Shown: piece after piece, positions 1-4,966 of the stretch
How positions within the stretch are numbered: position 1 is the first letter of the stretch
Layout: every line of letters begins with the position of its first letter
Assembly: GCA_937873805.1 (NCBI GenBank)
Contig: CALMWO010000115.1
Location: 1 to 8,184, forward strand
DNA: 8,184 nucleotides
From: an uncultured Hyphomonadaceae bacterium
Lineage (GTDB): Bacteria > Pseudomonadota > Alphaproteobacteria > Caulobacterales > Hyphomonadaceae
Direction of reading: 5' to 3'
Notes under the pieces: model-generated
Databases searched by the model: none
Seen by the model: only the letters and a program-made list of their open reading frames with translations
Told to the model about the DNA's origin: nothing
Made by a program: the position numbers and the translations under genes

Positions 1-2
1 TG

Positions 3-437
3 ATCGTGGACTATGTCGGACCGATGCGCAGGTTCGTGGACCCCACGGATGACATGCCGGGCGCAAGCCCGTGGGAAGCCGAACCCAACCGGCAAGCCGT
101 TCGCAAGTGCGTGACCAAGCTGAGCGAACTGTCGTCCGGGCTGACAGCTGGCGATCGGCGCAAGCTTCGCGAGATCTATTCGGCGAGCAAGGAAACCGAA
201 AACCTGGCAGACGAGACCAAGGATGCGGTGCTTGGCGCCGCGGCCCGATCGCTGGGACGCTATATCATGGCAATCGGCGCCAACGGCGTGCCCGACCCGG
301 AGGTCATGACCACCCACATCGACGCCATGCACACGCTGGGCATGCTTTCGAGCACGCAGCACCAGGAGCGCGAGATGCTGGTGCTGGGACTTGTCCGTGT
401 TGTCGACAAGAAGCTGGGCCGCACCAAGGCGGCTTGA
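3..437 (+). CDS. Helical protein of unknown function, probably cut at its 5' end by the window edge
   Basis: The reading frame is open to the left edge. A GTG at position 6 and an ATG at 24 are the first start codons visible, but neither can be checked for a ribosome-binding site, so the true start may lie outside the window. From the GTG the product would be 143 residues with no signal peptide or membrane segment. After a Pro/Asp-rich N-terminus of about 25 residues it is predicted almost wholly alpha-helical, with charged amphipathic stretches, and it ends in a basic tail (KKLGRTKAA). The layout (N-terminal RRFVDP-like motif, helical core, late segment with HIDAMHTLG then a VDKKLG end) faintly recalls alphaproteobacterial CheE-type chemotaxis accessory proteins. 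That likeness is from memory and weak. It is convergent with the small gene at 440-676; only two bases separate the stop codons. I am confident it is coding and unsure of any function. Confidence 0.75.
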   Translation: MVDYVGPMRRFVDPTDDMPGASPWEAEPNRQAVRKCVTKLSELSSGLTAGDRRKLREIYSASKETENLADETKDAVLGAAARSLGRYIMAIGANGVPDPEVMTTHIDAMHTLGMLSSTQHQEREMLVLGLVRVVDKKLGRTKAA

Positions 438-439
438 AC

Positions 440-676
440 CTAGAGCGAAGCCGGCCCCGTATCTATCGCGGTCTCGCCAAGCTCGAGCAGCGCTTTCTCC
501 ACGGCCTTCAAATCTTCTGCATCGCGCGATGTGGCGGGGCTCATGCCTTCCGTGCTTGCGCGCTGGCGCGCCATGGCATCGGCTTCCATCTGGCGAAGCT
601 TGCTGACCTTCGCCGCCCGGTCGAGCGCCTCATCGTGAAGAAGGCTTTCGACGCGCCGCTCGACTTCACTTCCCAT
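440..676 (-). CDS. Small helical protein of unknown function (78 aa)
   Basis: The ATG at 676 follows an AGGAG Shine-Dalgarno sequence (683-687 on the plus strand) with a six-base spacer, which supports this short gene as real. The product is soluble, charged and rich in Ala, Glu, Asp, Lys and Arg. Residues 3-43 should form one long amphipathic or coiled-coil helix, residues 51-71 a second, with a Ser/Thr/Gly/Pro linker between them. There are no cysteines, no membrane segment and no signal peptide. I recognise no domain. It stands alone on the minus strand and converges on the gene at 3-437 with a two-base gap between stops. A long inverted repeat (685-708) abuts the start and overlaps the ribosome-binding site, so expression may be controlled there. 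It could be a small regulator or a partner protein, but nothing in the sequence decides this. Confidence 0.7.
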   Translation of the reverse strand: MGSEVERRVESLLHDEALDRAAKVSKLRQMEADAMARQRASTEGMSPATSRDAEDLKAVEKALLELGETAIDTGPASL

Positions 677-684
677 GCTTAGCT

Positions 685-708
685 CCTGGATTGTTCAAAC
701 AATCTAGG
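685..708 (-). promoter_or_regulatory. Inverted repeat overlapping the ribosome-binding site of the 440-676 gene
   Basis: A perfect repeat, GATTGTT-CA-AACAATC (689-704), is extended by three more pairs beyond one mismatch: CCT at 685-687 and AGG at 706-708. In the minus-strand mRNA the 5' arm begins CCU and pairs with the AGG of the Shine-Dalgarno AGGAG. A folded leader would therefore hide part of the ribosome-binding site six bases before the start codon. The central part is AT-rich in GC-rich DNA and also looks like a two-fold operator of the kind bound by TetR-type dimers. The symmetry is directly visible. Whether it acts as RNA hairpin, protein site or both is inference. Confidence 0.5.
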
Positions 709-781
709 TTTCCGGAGGCACGCGACCACCGCGCGGCGCCTATCTTGCTGCCTGCTGAATGCGGAGTTCACGCTCCCGCCT

Positions 782-798
782 GCTCCGCAATGCGGAGC
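782..798. repeat. Perfect 8-1-8 inverted repeat
   Basis: GCTCCGCA and TGCGGAGC flank a single base. No T-run follows on either strand, so a terminator is unlikely. The spacing fits a protein-binding site better than a hairpin. The AATGCGGAG of the right half also occurs 31 bases upstream in the same orientation. Confidence 0.45.
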
Positions 799-825
799 GC
801 TGCATGACACCTGGCCGCCTCACCG

Positions 826-840
826 TTAACGATTGTGAAC
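826..840 (+). promoter_or_regulatory. Weak CtrA-like box 1
   Basis: TTAA followed after seven bases by GAAC. The CtrA consensus in Caulobacter-type bacteria is TTAA-N7-TTAA; here the second half matches only in AA. It lies about 200 bases upstream of the gene at 1038. On its own it could well be chance. Confidence 0.2.
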
Positions 841-915
841 GCCGGGCGCGGCAGCGAACCACATCTTTATTGGCGCCTCAGCAGACGAATCTCCTTGCAA
901 GCGCGCGCGTCTCAC

Positions 916-930
916 TTAACGTTTTGTTTA
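916..930 (+). promoter_or_regulatory. Possible CtrA-like box 2
   Basis: TTAA, seven bases, then TTTA: one mismatch to the TTAA-N7-TTAA consensus of the cell-cycle regulator CtrA. It lies about 108 bases upstream of the ATG at 1038. TTAA tetramers are scarce in DNA of this GC content, and two occurrences 90 bases apart with the right spacing class are suggestive. The organism is not known to carry CtrA. Confidence 0.3.
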
Positions 931-1037
931 CGGCATCAGCCGTGTGGCCGCCGATGTTTCGGCGCAATCACACGGAGGAATGGGAGGCTTGGCTCGGCTC
1001 ACCTGCAAGGGAAACCGGGCGCGGACGGGAGTAGCGT

Positions 1038-1883
1038 ATGGGCCATACGGTTCGGTTGCGCGGCGAGTTCTGGCCGCAGGATCACTGGGGTCGGGTAACC
1101 AACGCGGCCATCGCGCGCGAGCAAATCGCTCAGCCCGCGCTTGAAGCCGCCGAAGAAGCTGCAGACGTCGCCCTCGAACGCTTCGGCGATCGCCTTCACT
1201 CCGTTTACCTCTCTGGTCCCGCAGCGCGTGGACGCCCGGGTGGAGCAGCTTTCTTCGTGCTGCTGCGCCTCGGCGCTTCGGATGTGCGCAGCAATGAGAG
1301 CTGGGAATCCGCCGTCGCCTCGCAATTGCGCCGCCGCCATCCGCGCGTGGGTCGCGTCGCGGTGGCCGTGTTCAACTGGAAAGACGTTTTCACGACCGAC
1401 GGCGCCTTCTCGCCTGCCCGCTTCCGGCTGGCGGTGAACTCGACCTGCGTTGCCGGCCGCAACATGACGCGCATGCTGGCGCCGCAGCGTATCGACAGCG
1501 CGGCAATGAATGGCGACATTCTGGGTTTCCGCCCACGCATGCTGAACGCTGCCGGACGGCTCTCCGCAGCGCGGGCGCCGGACCGGGTGCGTGCGGCGGC
1601 GATGGATGCGGGCCACGCCGTTCTGGCGGCCGCGTTCGCGCTCGTGATGGAGCGCGAACAGATCTACACCGAAGACCTGGACCTGCGGCGCGACCTGTTC
1701 ACGCTGAACTATCCGGGCCGCTCGCGTGATCTGTCGGAAGCCTATGCGATGGCGACACGCCCCTCGCCCGACGCCATGAAGGCGCTGGTCTTCATCGACA
1801 GCGCCTGCCGCTGGCTAACGCCGATGACGGATGCGTGGCTGAACGCCAACAATCCGCAGCGCACGGAAAGACTGAAGGCCTAG
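1038..1883 (+). CDS. Nucleotidyltransferase-family protein with degenerate active site
   Basis: A 281-residue soluble protein. ATG at 1038 follows GGGAG with a six-base spacer, and an in-frame TAG at 1032 rules out an earlier start. Residues 53-65 (LHSVYLSGPAARG) match the strand and G-S-x-A-R-G loop of minimal nucleotidyltransferases. Residues 128-140 (RFRLAVNSTCVAG) and 192-226 (a helix ending FALVMEREQIYTEDL, then FTLNYP) match, from memory, later conserved segments of a bacterial family with the order VY(L/V)xGSxARG, DLD, lKTQS-CVYG, FELVMExExxYTRDL, F-YYP. In active members the loop is followed by Asp-x-Asp; here the place is taken by GGAAFFVLL (68-76), and the serine of the loop is Pro61. 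A third acidic residue, expected in the strand at about 107-112, is also absent (VAVAVF). Catalysis of nucleotide transfer is therefore unlikely; a binding or regulatory role is an inference. The frame is intact, so it is not a pseudogene. It converges on the zinc-ribbon gene with overlapping stop codons. Confidence 0.8.
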   Translation: MGHTVRLRGEFWPQDHWGRVTNAAIAREQIAQPALEAAEEAADVALERFGDRLHSVYLSGPAARGRPGGAAFFVLLRLGASDVRSNESWESAVASQLRRRHPRVGRVAVAVFNWKDVFTTDGAFSPARFRLAVNSTCVAGRNMTRMLAPQRIDSAAMNGDILGFRPRMLNAAGRLSAARAPDRVRAAAMDAGHAVLAAAFALVMEREQIYTEDLDLRRDLFTLNYPGRSRDLSEAYAMATRPSPDAMKALVFIDSACRWLTPMTDAWLNANNPQRTERLKA

Positions 1884-1889
1884 GCCTTC
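1874..1889. terminator. Perfect 16-bp palindrome spanning two overlapping stop codons
   Basis: GAAGGCCT followed by AGGCCTTC, centred on CTAG at 1880-1883, which supplies TAG to both the plus-strand gene (1881-1883) and the minus-strand gene (1880-1882). As RNA it could form a six-pair stem with a CUAG loop on either strand. No good T-run follows on either side, so intrinsic termination would be weak. Some or all of the symmetry may follow from both proteins ending in Lys-Ala plus TAG (AAGGCC-TAG and AAGGCC-TAG). Confidence 0.3.
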
Positions 1890-2101
1890 TTCAGCTTTCC
1901 ACGCCCGTCGAGCTGCGACCCGCAACCCGTGCAGGTGTAGCCGCCCCACATGGCCTGATCCATGTTCTCGGGCTTGCGCATTTTGGGCTGCTCCGCACCG
2001 CATTTCTCGCACTTCACCGGTTTGCGGAAAACGATGAAGATGATCAGCACCGCCGCTGTCGCGACCGCGCCGATCAGCGCCGGCATGAATGCCTGTTCCA
2101 T
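1880..2101 (-). CDS. Small membrane-anchored zinc-ribbon protein (73 aa)
   Basis: I chose the ATG at 2101 (MEQAFMPALI) because a GAGGGAGA Shine-Dalgarno sequence precedes it by about six bases. The frame runs further upstream, but that part is Arg-rich and unlike protein. Residues 7-25 form one hydrophobic membrane segment near the N-terminus, followed by a basic RKPVK, which suggests a short outside end and a cytoplasmic C-terminal domain. Two cysteine pairs follow: CEKC (31, 34) and CTGC (57, 60), separated by 22 residues, the layout of a treble-clef or zinc-ribbon knuckle that binds one zinc ion. The basic tail (GRGKLKKA) could contact nucleic acid or lipid. No function is known to me for this kind of protein. 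It is a single-gene unit converging on the gene at 1038, with stop codons overlapping in CTAG. Confidence 0.8.
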   Translation of the reverse strand: MEQAFMPALIGAVATAAVLIIFIVFRKPVKCEKCGAEQPKMRKPENMDQAMWGGYTCTGCGSQLDGRGKLKKA

Positions 2102-2182
2102 GAATGTCTCCCTCGCCCTGTGAGCGGGAAGATGTCTCGCTCGGCCGCAGCCGTCCAGTGCCGGCGATCGCTTCCCCCGCCG

Positions 2183-2216
2183 TCCTGACCACACGTCAGG
2201 ATAGAAACGGCGTTTC
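2183..2216. other. Two adjacent small hairpins downstream of the GDSL gene
   Basis: The first is TCCTGAC (2183-2189) with GTCAGGA (2195-2201), a seven-pair stem with a five-base loop. The second is GAAAC (2204-2208) with GTTTC (2212-2216), a five-pair stem with a GGC loop. They directly follow the stop of the gene at 2220-3155 on the minus strand. Neither is followed by a T-run, so at best they are weak or factor-assisted terminators, or they protect the mRNA end. Confidence 0.3.
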
Positions 2217-2219
2217 AGC

Positions 2220-3155
2220 TCACTGCGCGTTCAGCCCGAACTGGCTGATGAACTTGTCGGCCAGGATGGCATGCACGGCCGAGGTCTTGTGTGCGGTGTC
2301 GTAATTGATCAGGCGACTGCAATCGCTCTGGCCCTTGGCGGTGCAATAGAGCGAGGGATCAGCTGAGTATGGCGCGAGTCCATAGCGCGGAGCATTGGCG
2401 ATCACATCGCGGATGTCTGCGTAGAAATCGTAGGCCTCGACGTCAGCGCCCAGCTCCCTGTCGAGATCCGCGACCAGCTTGCGGATCGCGATATTCAGCT
2501 GCCGCCCCGCCGCATCATTCTTCGCGTCGGCATTCGGCTCTTCGGTTGCGCGATCATGATCCGACAGGATCGGACGCGGCGTACGCGTGCCGACGACGAT
2601 GAACTCAGCACCCAAAACATCAAGCTTTGTCACTGCTGTACGCAGGTTGGCGAGCACGCCGTCGATTGCCTTCTCGATCGCAGCCTGATCCGTCTTGTCG
2701 ACAGCGGCGAGGTCATTCGATCCCGCCATGACCATGTAGAGCGCTTGCGCATCGGCCGGCTTGCCGGCGAGCGCCTTCTCGAACTCCACCATCTGCGCCA
2801 GCAACCCTGTGTCGCGCAGATCGATCGCGTCAGCCCCGCCGACGATGTTTGCCGTGCCTGACGTCGCCCCGCCCCACGCATAATTCACCTGCGCGAGACC
2901 CAGGCGCTTGCTCAGGAATTCGGGAAGGATTTCGGCATTCGAATAGCGCTTGCCCACCGTGTTGGGCGGCACGAGCTTCCCGTCATTCGGGTTGCCGGCG
3001 CGCTCTGTCATGGCGCGGCCGATATCGAGATTGCTGTCACCGATAAACACCAGCTGCGAAACCTCATGGCGCGCGCCGGTACCCATCGAAGCGCAACCGG
3101 CCAGCATCACACCGCAGATCGCAAACGTTGCAACCTGCTTCACCAGTTTGTTCAT
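2220..3155 (-). CDS. GDSL/SGNH-family hydrolase, predicted lipoprotein
   Basis: The ATG at 3155 is preceded by GGGAGGG with a suitable spacer and opens a clear lipoprotein signal peptide: MNK, hydrophobic residues 8-19, then lipobox L18-A-G-C21. The mature protein of about 290 residues should be lipid-anchored outside the inner membrane. The SGNH esterase/lipase blocks are all present in order: block I GDSN (39-42, nucleophile Ser41), block II glycine in YAWGG (92-96), block III GSND (145-148, Asn147), and block V DTAH (286-289, Asp286 and His289). It is therefore likely an active serine hydrolase of the lecithinase/esterase type (COG3240-like); the substrate cannot be told. Two cysteines, 271 and 279, may form a disulfide. 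Its promoter should lie between 3156 and about 3240, downstream of the terminator of the neighbouring transferase gene, which makes it a single-gene unit. Confidence 0.9.
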   Translation of the reverse strand: MNKLVKQVATFAICGVMLAGCASMGTGARHEVSQLVFIGDSNLDIGRAMTERAGNPNDGKLVPPNTVGKRYSNAEILPEFLSKRLGLAQVNYAWGGATSGTANIVGGADAIDLRDTGLLAQMVEFEKALAGKPADAQALYMVMAGSNDLAAVDKTDQAAIEKAIDGVLANLRTAVTKLDVLGAEFIVVGTRTPRPILSDHDRATEEPNADAKNDAAGRQLNIAIRKLVADLDRELGADVEAYDFYADIRDVIANAPRYGLAPYSADPSLYCTAKGQSDCSRLINYDTAHKTSAVHAILADKFISQFGLNAQ

Positions 3156-3235
3156 GACCACCCTCCCGGCAACGCTCTTCGACCGCCGCATTTGACCCGG
3201 CTCTGCGCCCAGCGCAACTCTCGCAATACTCGCGC

Positions 3236-3281
3236 AAAAAAATAGATCAGCGGCCTCGTCCTTCTTTTGGGACGATGGCCG
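3236..3281 (-). terminator. Probable intrinsic terminator of the glutathione transferase gene
   Basis: On the minus strand, about 60 bases after the stop codon at 3340, CGGCC-(one-base bulge)-TCGTCC pairs with GGACGA-GGCCG across an eight-base loop (3251-3281), an eleven-pair stem. A run of seven T (3236-3242) follows after eight bases. The delay before the T-run is longer than ideal. Its position, between two minus-strand genes, separates their transcripts. Confidence 0.5.
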
Positions 3282-3339
3282 CCACATCATTGCAGTCTGG
3301 CTTGCCGGTCTTGGCGCCGGCTTTCGGGGAGCGGCCGTC

Positions 3340-4080
3340 TTACGCGGCCTGTTTCGTTTCAGTGATGCCTGCGTCCCATTCAAAGTCGGGATAGTAGCGG
3401 TCCATCATCCGCGTCACGTAGGCGACGAGACGGGGGTGAGCGATGGCTGCATCGCGCACGGGGGAGTTGAAGTAGGGCGTCATCGCGCCCGCGAGCGTTG
3501 CGAAGATGAAAGCATCCGCGCCGCATGGTTGGCCGCCCATCAGATACGGCTTGTCGCCGATGAACAGGTCGATGGCGTCGAGCGAACGCTTCGCCAGCAG
3601 GGTGATCTCTTCTTCGCTGTGACGAGCGATCCCGCGCGCAAGGAAACCGGCGCGAACACGCTCCAGCACGTCTTTCTTGATGGCTTCGCGCTGTTCAGGC
3701 GGCGCGCCGTTGAAGAACTGGGCGGGCCCCTTTTCGAAATTCGCCGGCACAAGCCAGCGGAAGTAGGTGAAAGCAGGCGCCAACTCGCGATCGACCATCA
3801 ATTCGATCGCCAGCGCGGTCGCGCGCTCGAGCGGCGAAAGACCGGCGTCGAAATCGATGCCGTGCTCGCTTTCAAGATGCATGCGGATGAAGCTCGAGTC
3901 GCCGATCAGCTTGCCGCCATCGTCGATGAAGGGAAGCTGGCCCTTCGGCGCCAGTGCGGGGTTCGATGGATGCTTCTCATAGGCAAGGCCTGCCATCCGT
4001 AGATGCACCTCGGTTTTCGTTACATAGGGGCTGACTTCGGGAAGGCCGAAATTGGGGCCGAAGCCAGAAAGCGTGATCAT
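3340..4080 (-). CDS. Glutathione S-transferase family protein, metaxin/FAXC-like
   Basis: A 246-residue cytoplasmic protein. ATG at 4080 follows GGGAG with a six-base spacer; the in-frame extension upstream is Lys/Arg-rich and lies in the regulatory region, so I reject it. The N-terminal thioredoxin-like domain (about 1-75) carries SPYVTKTEVHLRMAGLAYE-type sequence at 17-35, the cis-proline segment KGQLPFIDD (46-54), and GDSSFI (60-65), which contacts the gamma-glutamyl end of glutathione in this superfamily. The all-helical C-terminal domain (about 85-235) ends with GADAFIFATLAGAM (187-200) and a HPRLVAYVTRMMDRYYPDF segment. These features are typical of the metaxin-like / failed-axon / CDR-1 branch. 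Bacterial members are annotated as glutathione transferases, with substrates mostly unknown. It is divergent from a YafY-type regulator with a shared 133-bp control region holding an inverted repeat, so ligand-dependent control by that regulator is likely. Confidence 0.9.
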   Translation of the reverse strand: MITLSGFGPNFGLPEVSPYVTKTEVHLRMAGLAYEKHPSNPALAPKGQLPFIDDGGKLIGDSSFIRMHLESEHGIDFDAGLSPLERATALAIELMVDRELAPAFTYFRWLVPANFEKGPAQFFNGAPPEQREAIKKDVLERVRAGFLARGIARHSEEEITLLAKRSLDAIDLFIGDKPYLMGGQPCGADAFIFATLAGAMTPYFNSPVRDAAIAHPRLVAYVTRMMDRYYPDFEWDAGITETKQAA

Positions 4081-4097
4081 GATCGTCTCCCTCTTTT

Positions 4098-4123
4098 GCT
4101 GTCTGGCTTGCCTGTCCGGCTTG
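4098..4123. repeat. Imperfect tandem 13-mer in the transferase leader
   Basis: GCTGTCTGGCTTG (4098-4110) is followed directly by CCTGTCCGGCTTG (4111-4123), with 11 of 13 positions identical. It lies in the untranslated leader of the transferase gene, just before its ribosome-binding site. It could be a small duplication or a pair of binding half-sites; no function is evident. Confidence 0.35.
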
Positions 4124-4160
4124 CGTGGCCGAGCCTGATGACACATACCTGCCAGATGCC

Positions 4161-4182
4161 TGCTGACAGCATCCTGTCAGCA
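4161..4182. promoter_or_regulatory. Probable operator between transferase and WYL regulator genes
   Basis: TGCTGACAG (4161-4169) and CTGTCAGCA (4174-4182) are a perfect nine-base inverted repeat around CATC. It lies 31 bases before the regulator's ATG and 80 bases before the transferase's ATG. On the minus strand the CTGTCA of its proximal arm, with TATGTG 16 bases further (4142-4147), could serve as a weak -35/-10 pair for the transferase, which would place the site over that promoter. HTH-WYL regulators often bind such symmetric sites next to their own gene. The symmetry is seen; binding by the neighbouring regulator is inference. Confidence 0.65.
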
Positions 4183-4213
4183 TGGCGTGACGCGCTTTTG
4201 GGGAGGCGAAAAC

Positions 4214-4957
4214 ATGCGGAAAGCGGACCGTCTTTTCGAGATCATCCAGATCCTGCGGCGGTCGAAAAAGCCGGTGACGGCGGATGCGATGGCCGCCGAG
4301 CTGGAGACGTCGAAACGCTCCGTCTATCGCGACATCGCGGCGCTTCTGGCGCAGCGCGTGCCGATACGCGGCGAAGCCGGCATCGGCTATGTGCTCGACA
4401 AGGGCCTCGACATGCCGCCGCTGATGCTGACGACCGACGAGATCGAGGCGGCGGTGTTGGGCGCGCAATGGGTGATCAATCGTGGCGACCCGCAGCTATC
4501 CAAGGCCGCGCGCGATCTTCTCGCCAAGATCGAAGCCAGCATTCCCGAACGCCTGCGCCCCTATATCGACGACCCAGCGCATCGAGTCGTCCCGGCTTAT
4601 GATCGCGTCAAGGACGTGATCGATCTCAGCGTTGTGCGCGGCGCGATCAACGGCGCCCGCAAGATGAAGCTGAACTATCGCGACGTCGAAGGGCGCGCGA
4701 CCCAGCGGGTGATCTGGCCGATCCTGCTGGGCTATTATGAAACCACCCGCATCATCTGCGCCTGGTGCGAAACGCGGAAGGATTTCCGCTCCTTCCGCTC
4801 CGACCGCATCGTCGCGGCGGACGTGCTGGATGAGCGCTACCCCGAACGCCCCGCCCTGCTGCGCGTAAAATGGCGCAAGGCGATGGAAGCCGACTGGAAA
4901 CGCCGCAAGGCGGAGATGGAAAAGGCGCAGGCAACGAAAGCGAAAGCCTGCGACTGA
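4214..4957 (+). CDS. YafY-type HTH-WYL transcriptional regulator
   Basis: I chose the ATG at 4214 (MRKADRLFEI) because GGGGAGG lies seven bases upstream; a GTG at 4187 would add nine residues but lacks a ribosome-binding site. The product has 247 residues. Residues 1-60 are an HTH_11 winged helix-turn-helix, with recognition helix around SKRSVYRDIAALL (33-45) and wing GEAGIGYVL. A helical linker (about 72-135) leads to the WYL domain (about 138-205), whose YafY signature is AWCETRKDFRSFRSDRI (183-199). The basic residues there are proposed to bind a ligand or nucleic acid in this family. The canonical W-Y-L tripeptide is not kept literally; the place reads YYETTRIICAW. The tail (220-247) is a charged helix rich in Lys, Arg and Glu. 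It is divergent from the transferase gene, shares a perfect inverted repeat with it, and probably regulates both. It converges on the TPR gene with nine bases between stops. Confidence 0.9.
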   Translation: MRKADRLFEIIQILRRSKKPVTADAMAAELETSKRSVYRDIAALLAQRVPIRGEAGIGYVLDKGLDMPPLMLTTDEIEAAVLGAQWVINRGDPQLSKAARDLLAKIEASIPERLRPYIDDPAHRVVPAYDRVKDVIDLSVVRGAINGARKMKLNYRDVEGRATQRVIWPILLGYYETTRIICAWCETRKDFRSFRSDRIVAADVLDERYPERPALLRVKWRKAMEADWKRRKAEMEKAQATKAKACD

Positions 4958-4966
4958 CCTCCTGAC

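Larger units (their letters stand above)
677..1037. other. Non-coding 361-bp region between divergent genes
   Basis: No convincing gene lies here. The open frames crossing it are Arg-rich, lack ribosome-binding sites and do not look like proteins. It holds, in order: the inverted repeat at 685-708, a second inverted repeat at 782-798 with a direct repeat of AATGCGGAG (758-766 and 789-797), two weak CtrA-like boxes (826-840 and 916-930), a small hairpin ACGGC-ATCA-GCCGT (930-943), and the GGGAG ribosome-binding site (1027-1031) of the gene at 1038. Promoters for both divergent genes are expected here, but I see no clear -35/-10 pair. Confidence 0.6.

Noticed and set aside
759..1034. A 91-residue plus-strand open frame, in the same frame as and directly upstream of the gene at 1038
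   Set aside because: It has no ribosome-binding site, its composition is Arg/Ser-rich and unlike a folded protein, and it covers the inverted repeats and probable promoter region.
980..1144. ATG with GGAGGA immediately before it, possibly a leader peptide overlapping the start of the gene at 1038
   Set aside because: The spacing between GGAGGA and the ATG is too short, and the product is Arg/Gly-rich without protein character.
1038..1883. Pseudogene call for the nucleotidyltransferase-like gene because the active site is missing
   Set aside because: The frame is uninterrupted, the ribosome-binding site is good, and the distal family motifs are intact, so a pseudoenzyme fits better.
3295..4112. 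The 12-mer GTCTGGCTTGCC occurs on both sides of the transferase gene (3295-3306 and 4101-4112) and could be read as a transfer footprint
   Set aside because: A few 12-base matches are expected by chance in a window of this size, and no mobile-element gene or terminal inverted repeat accompanies it.
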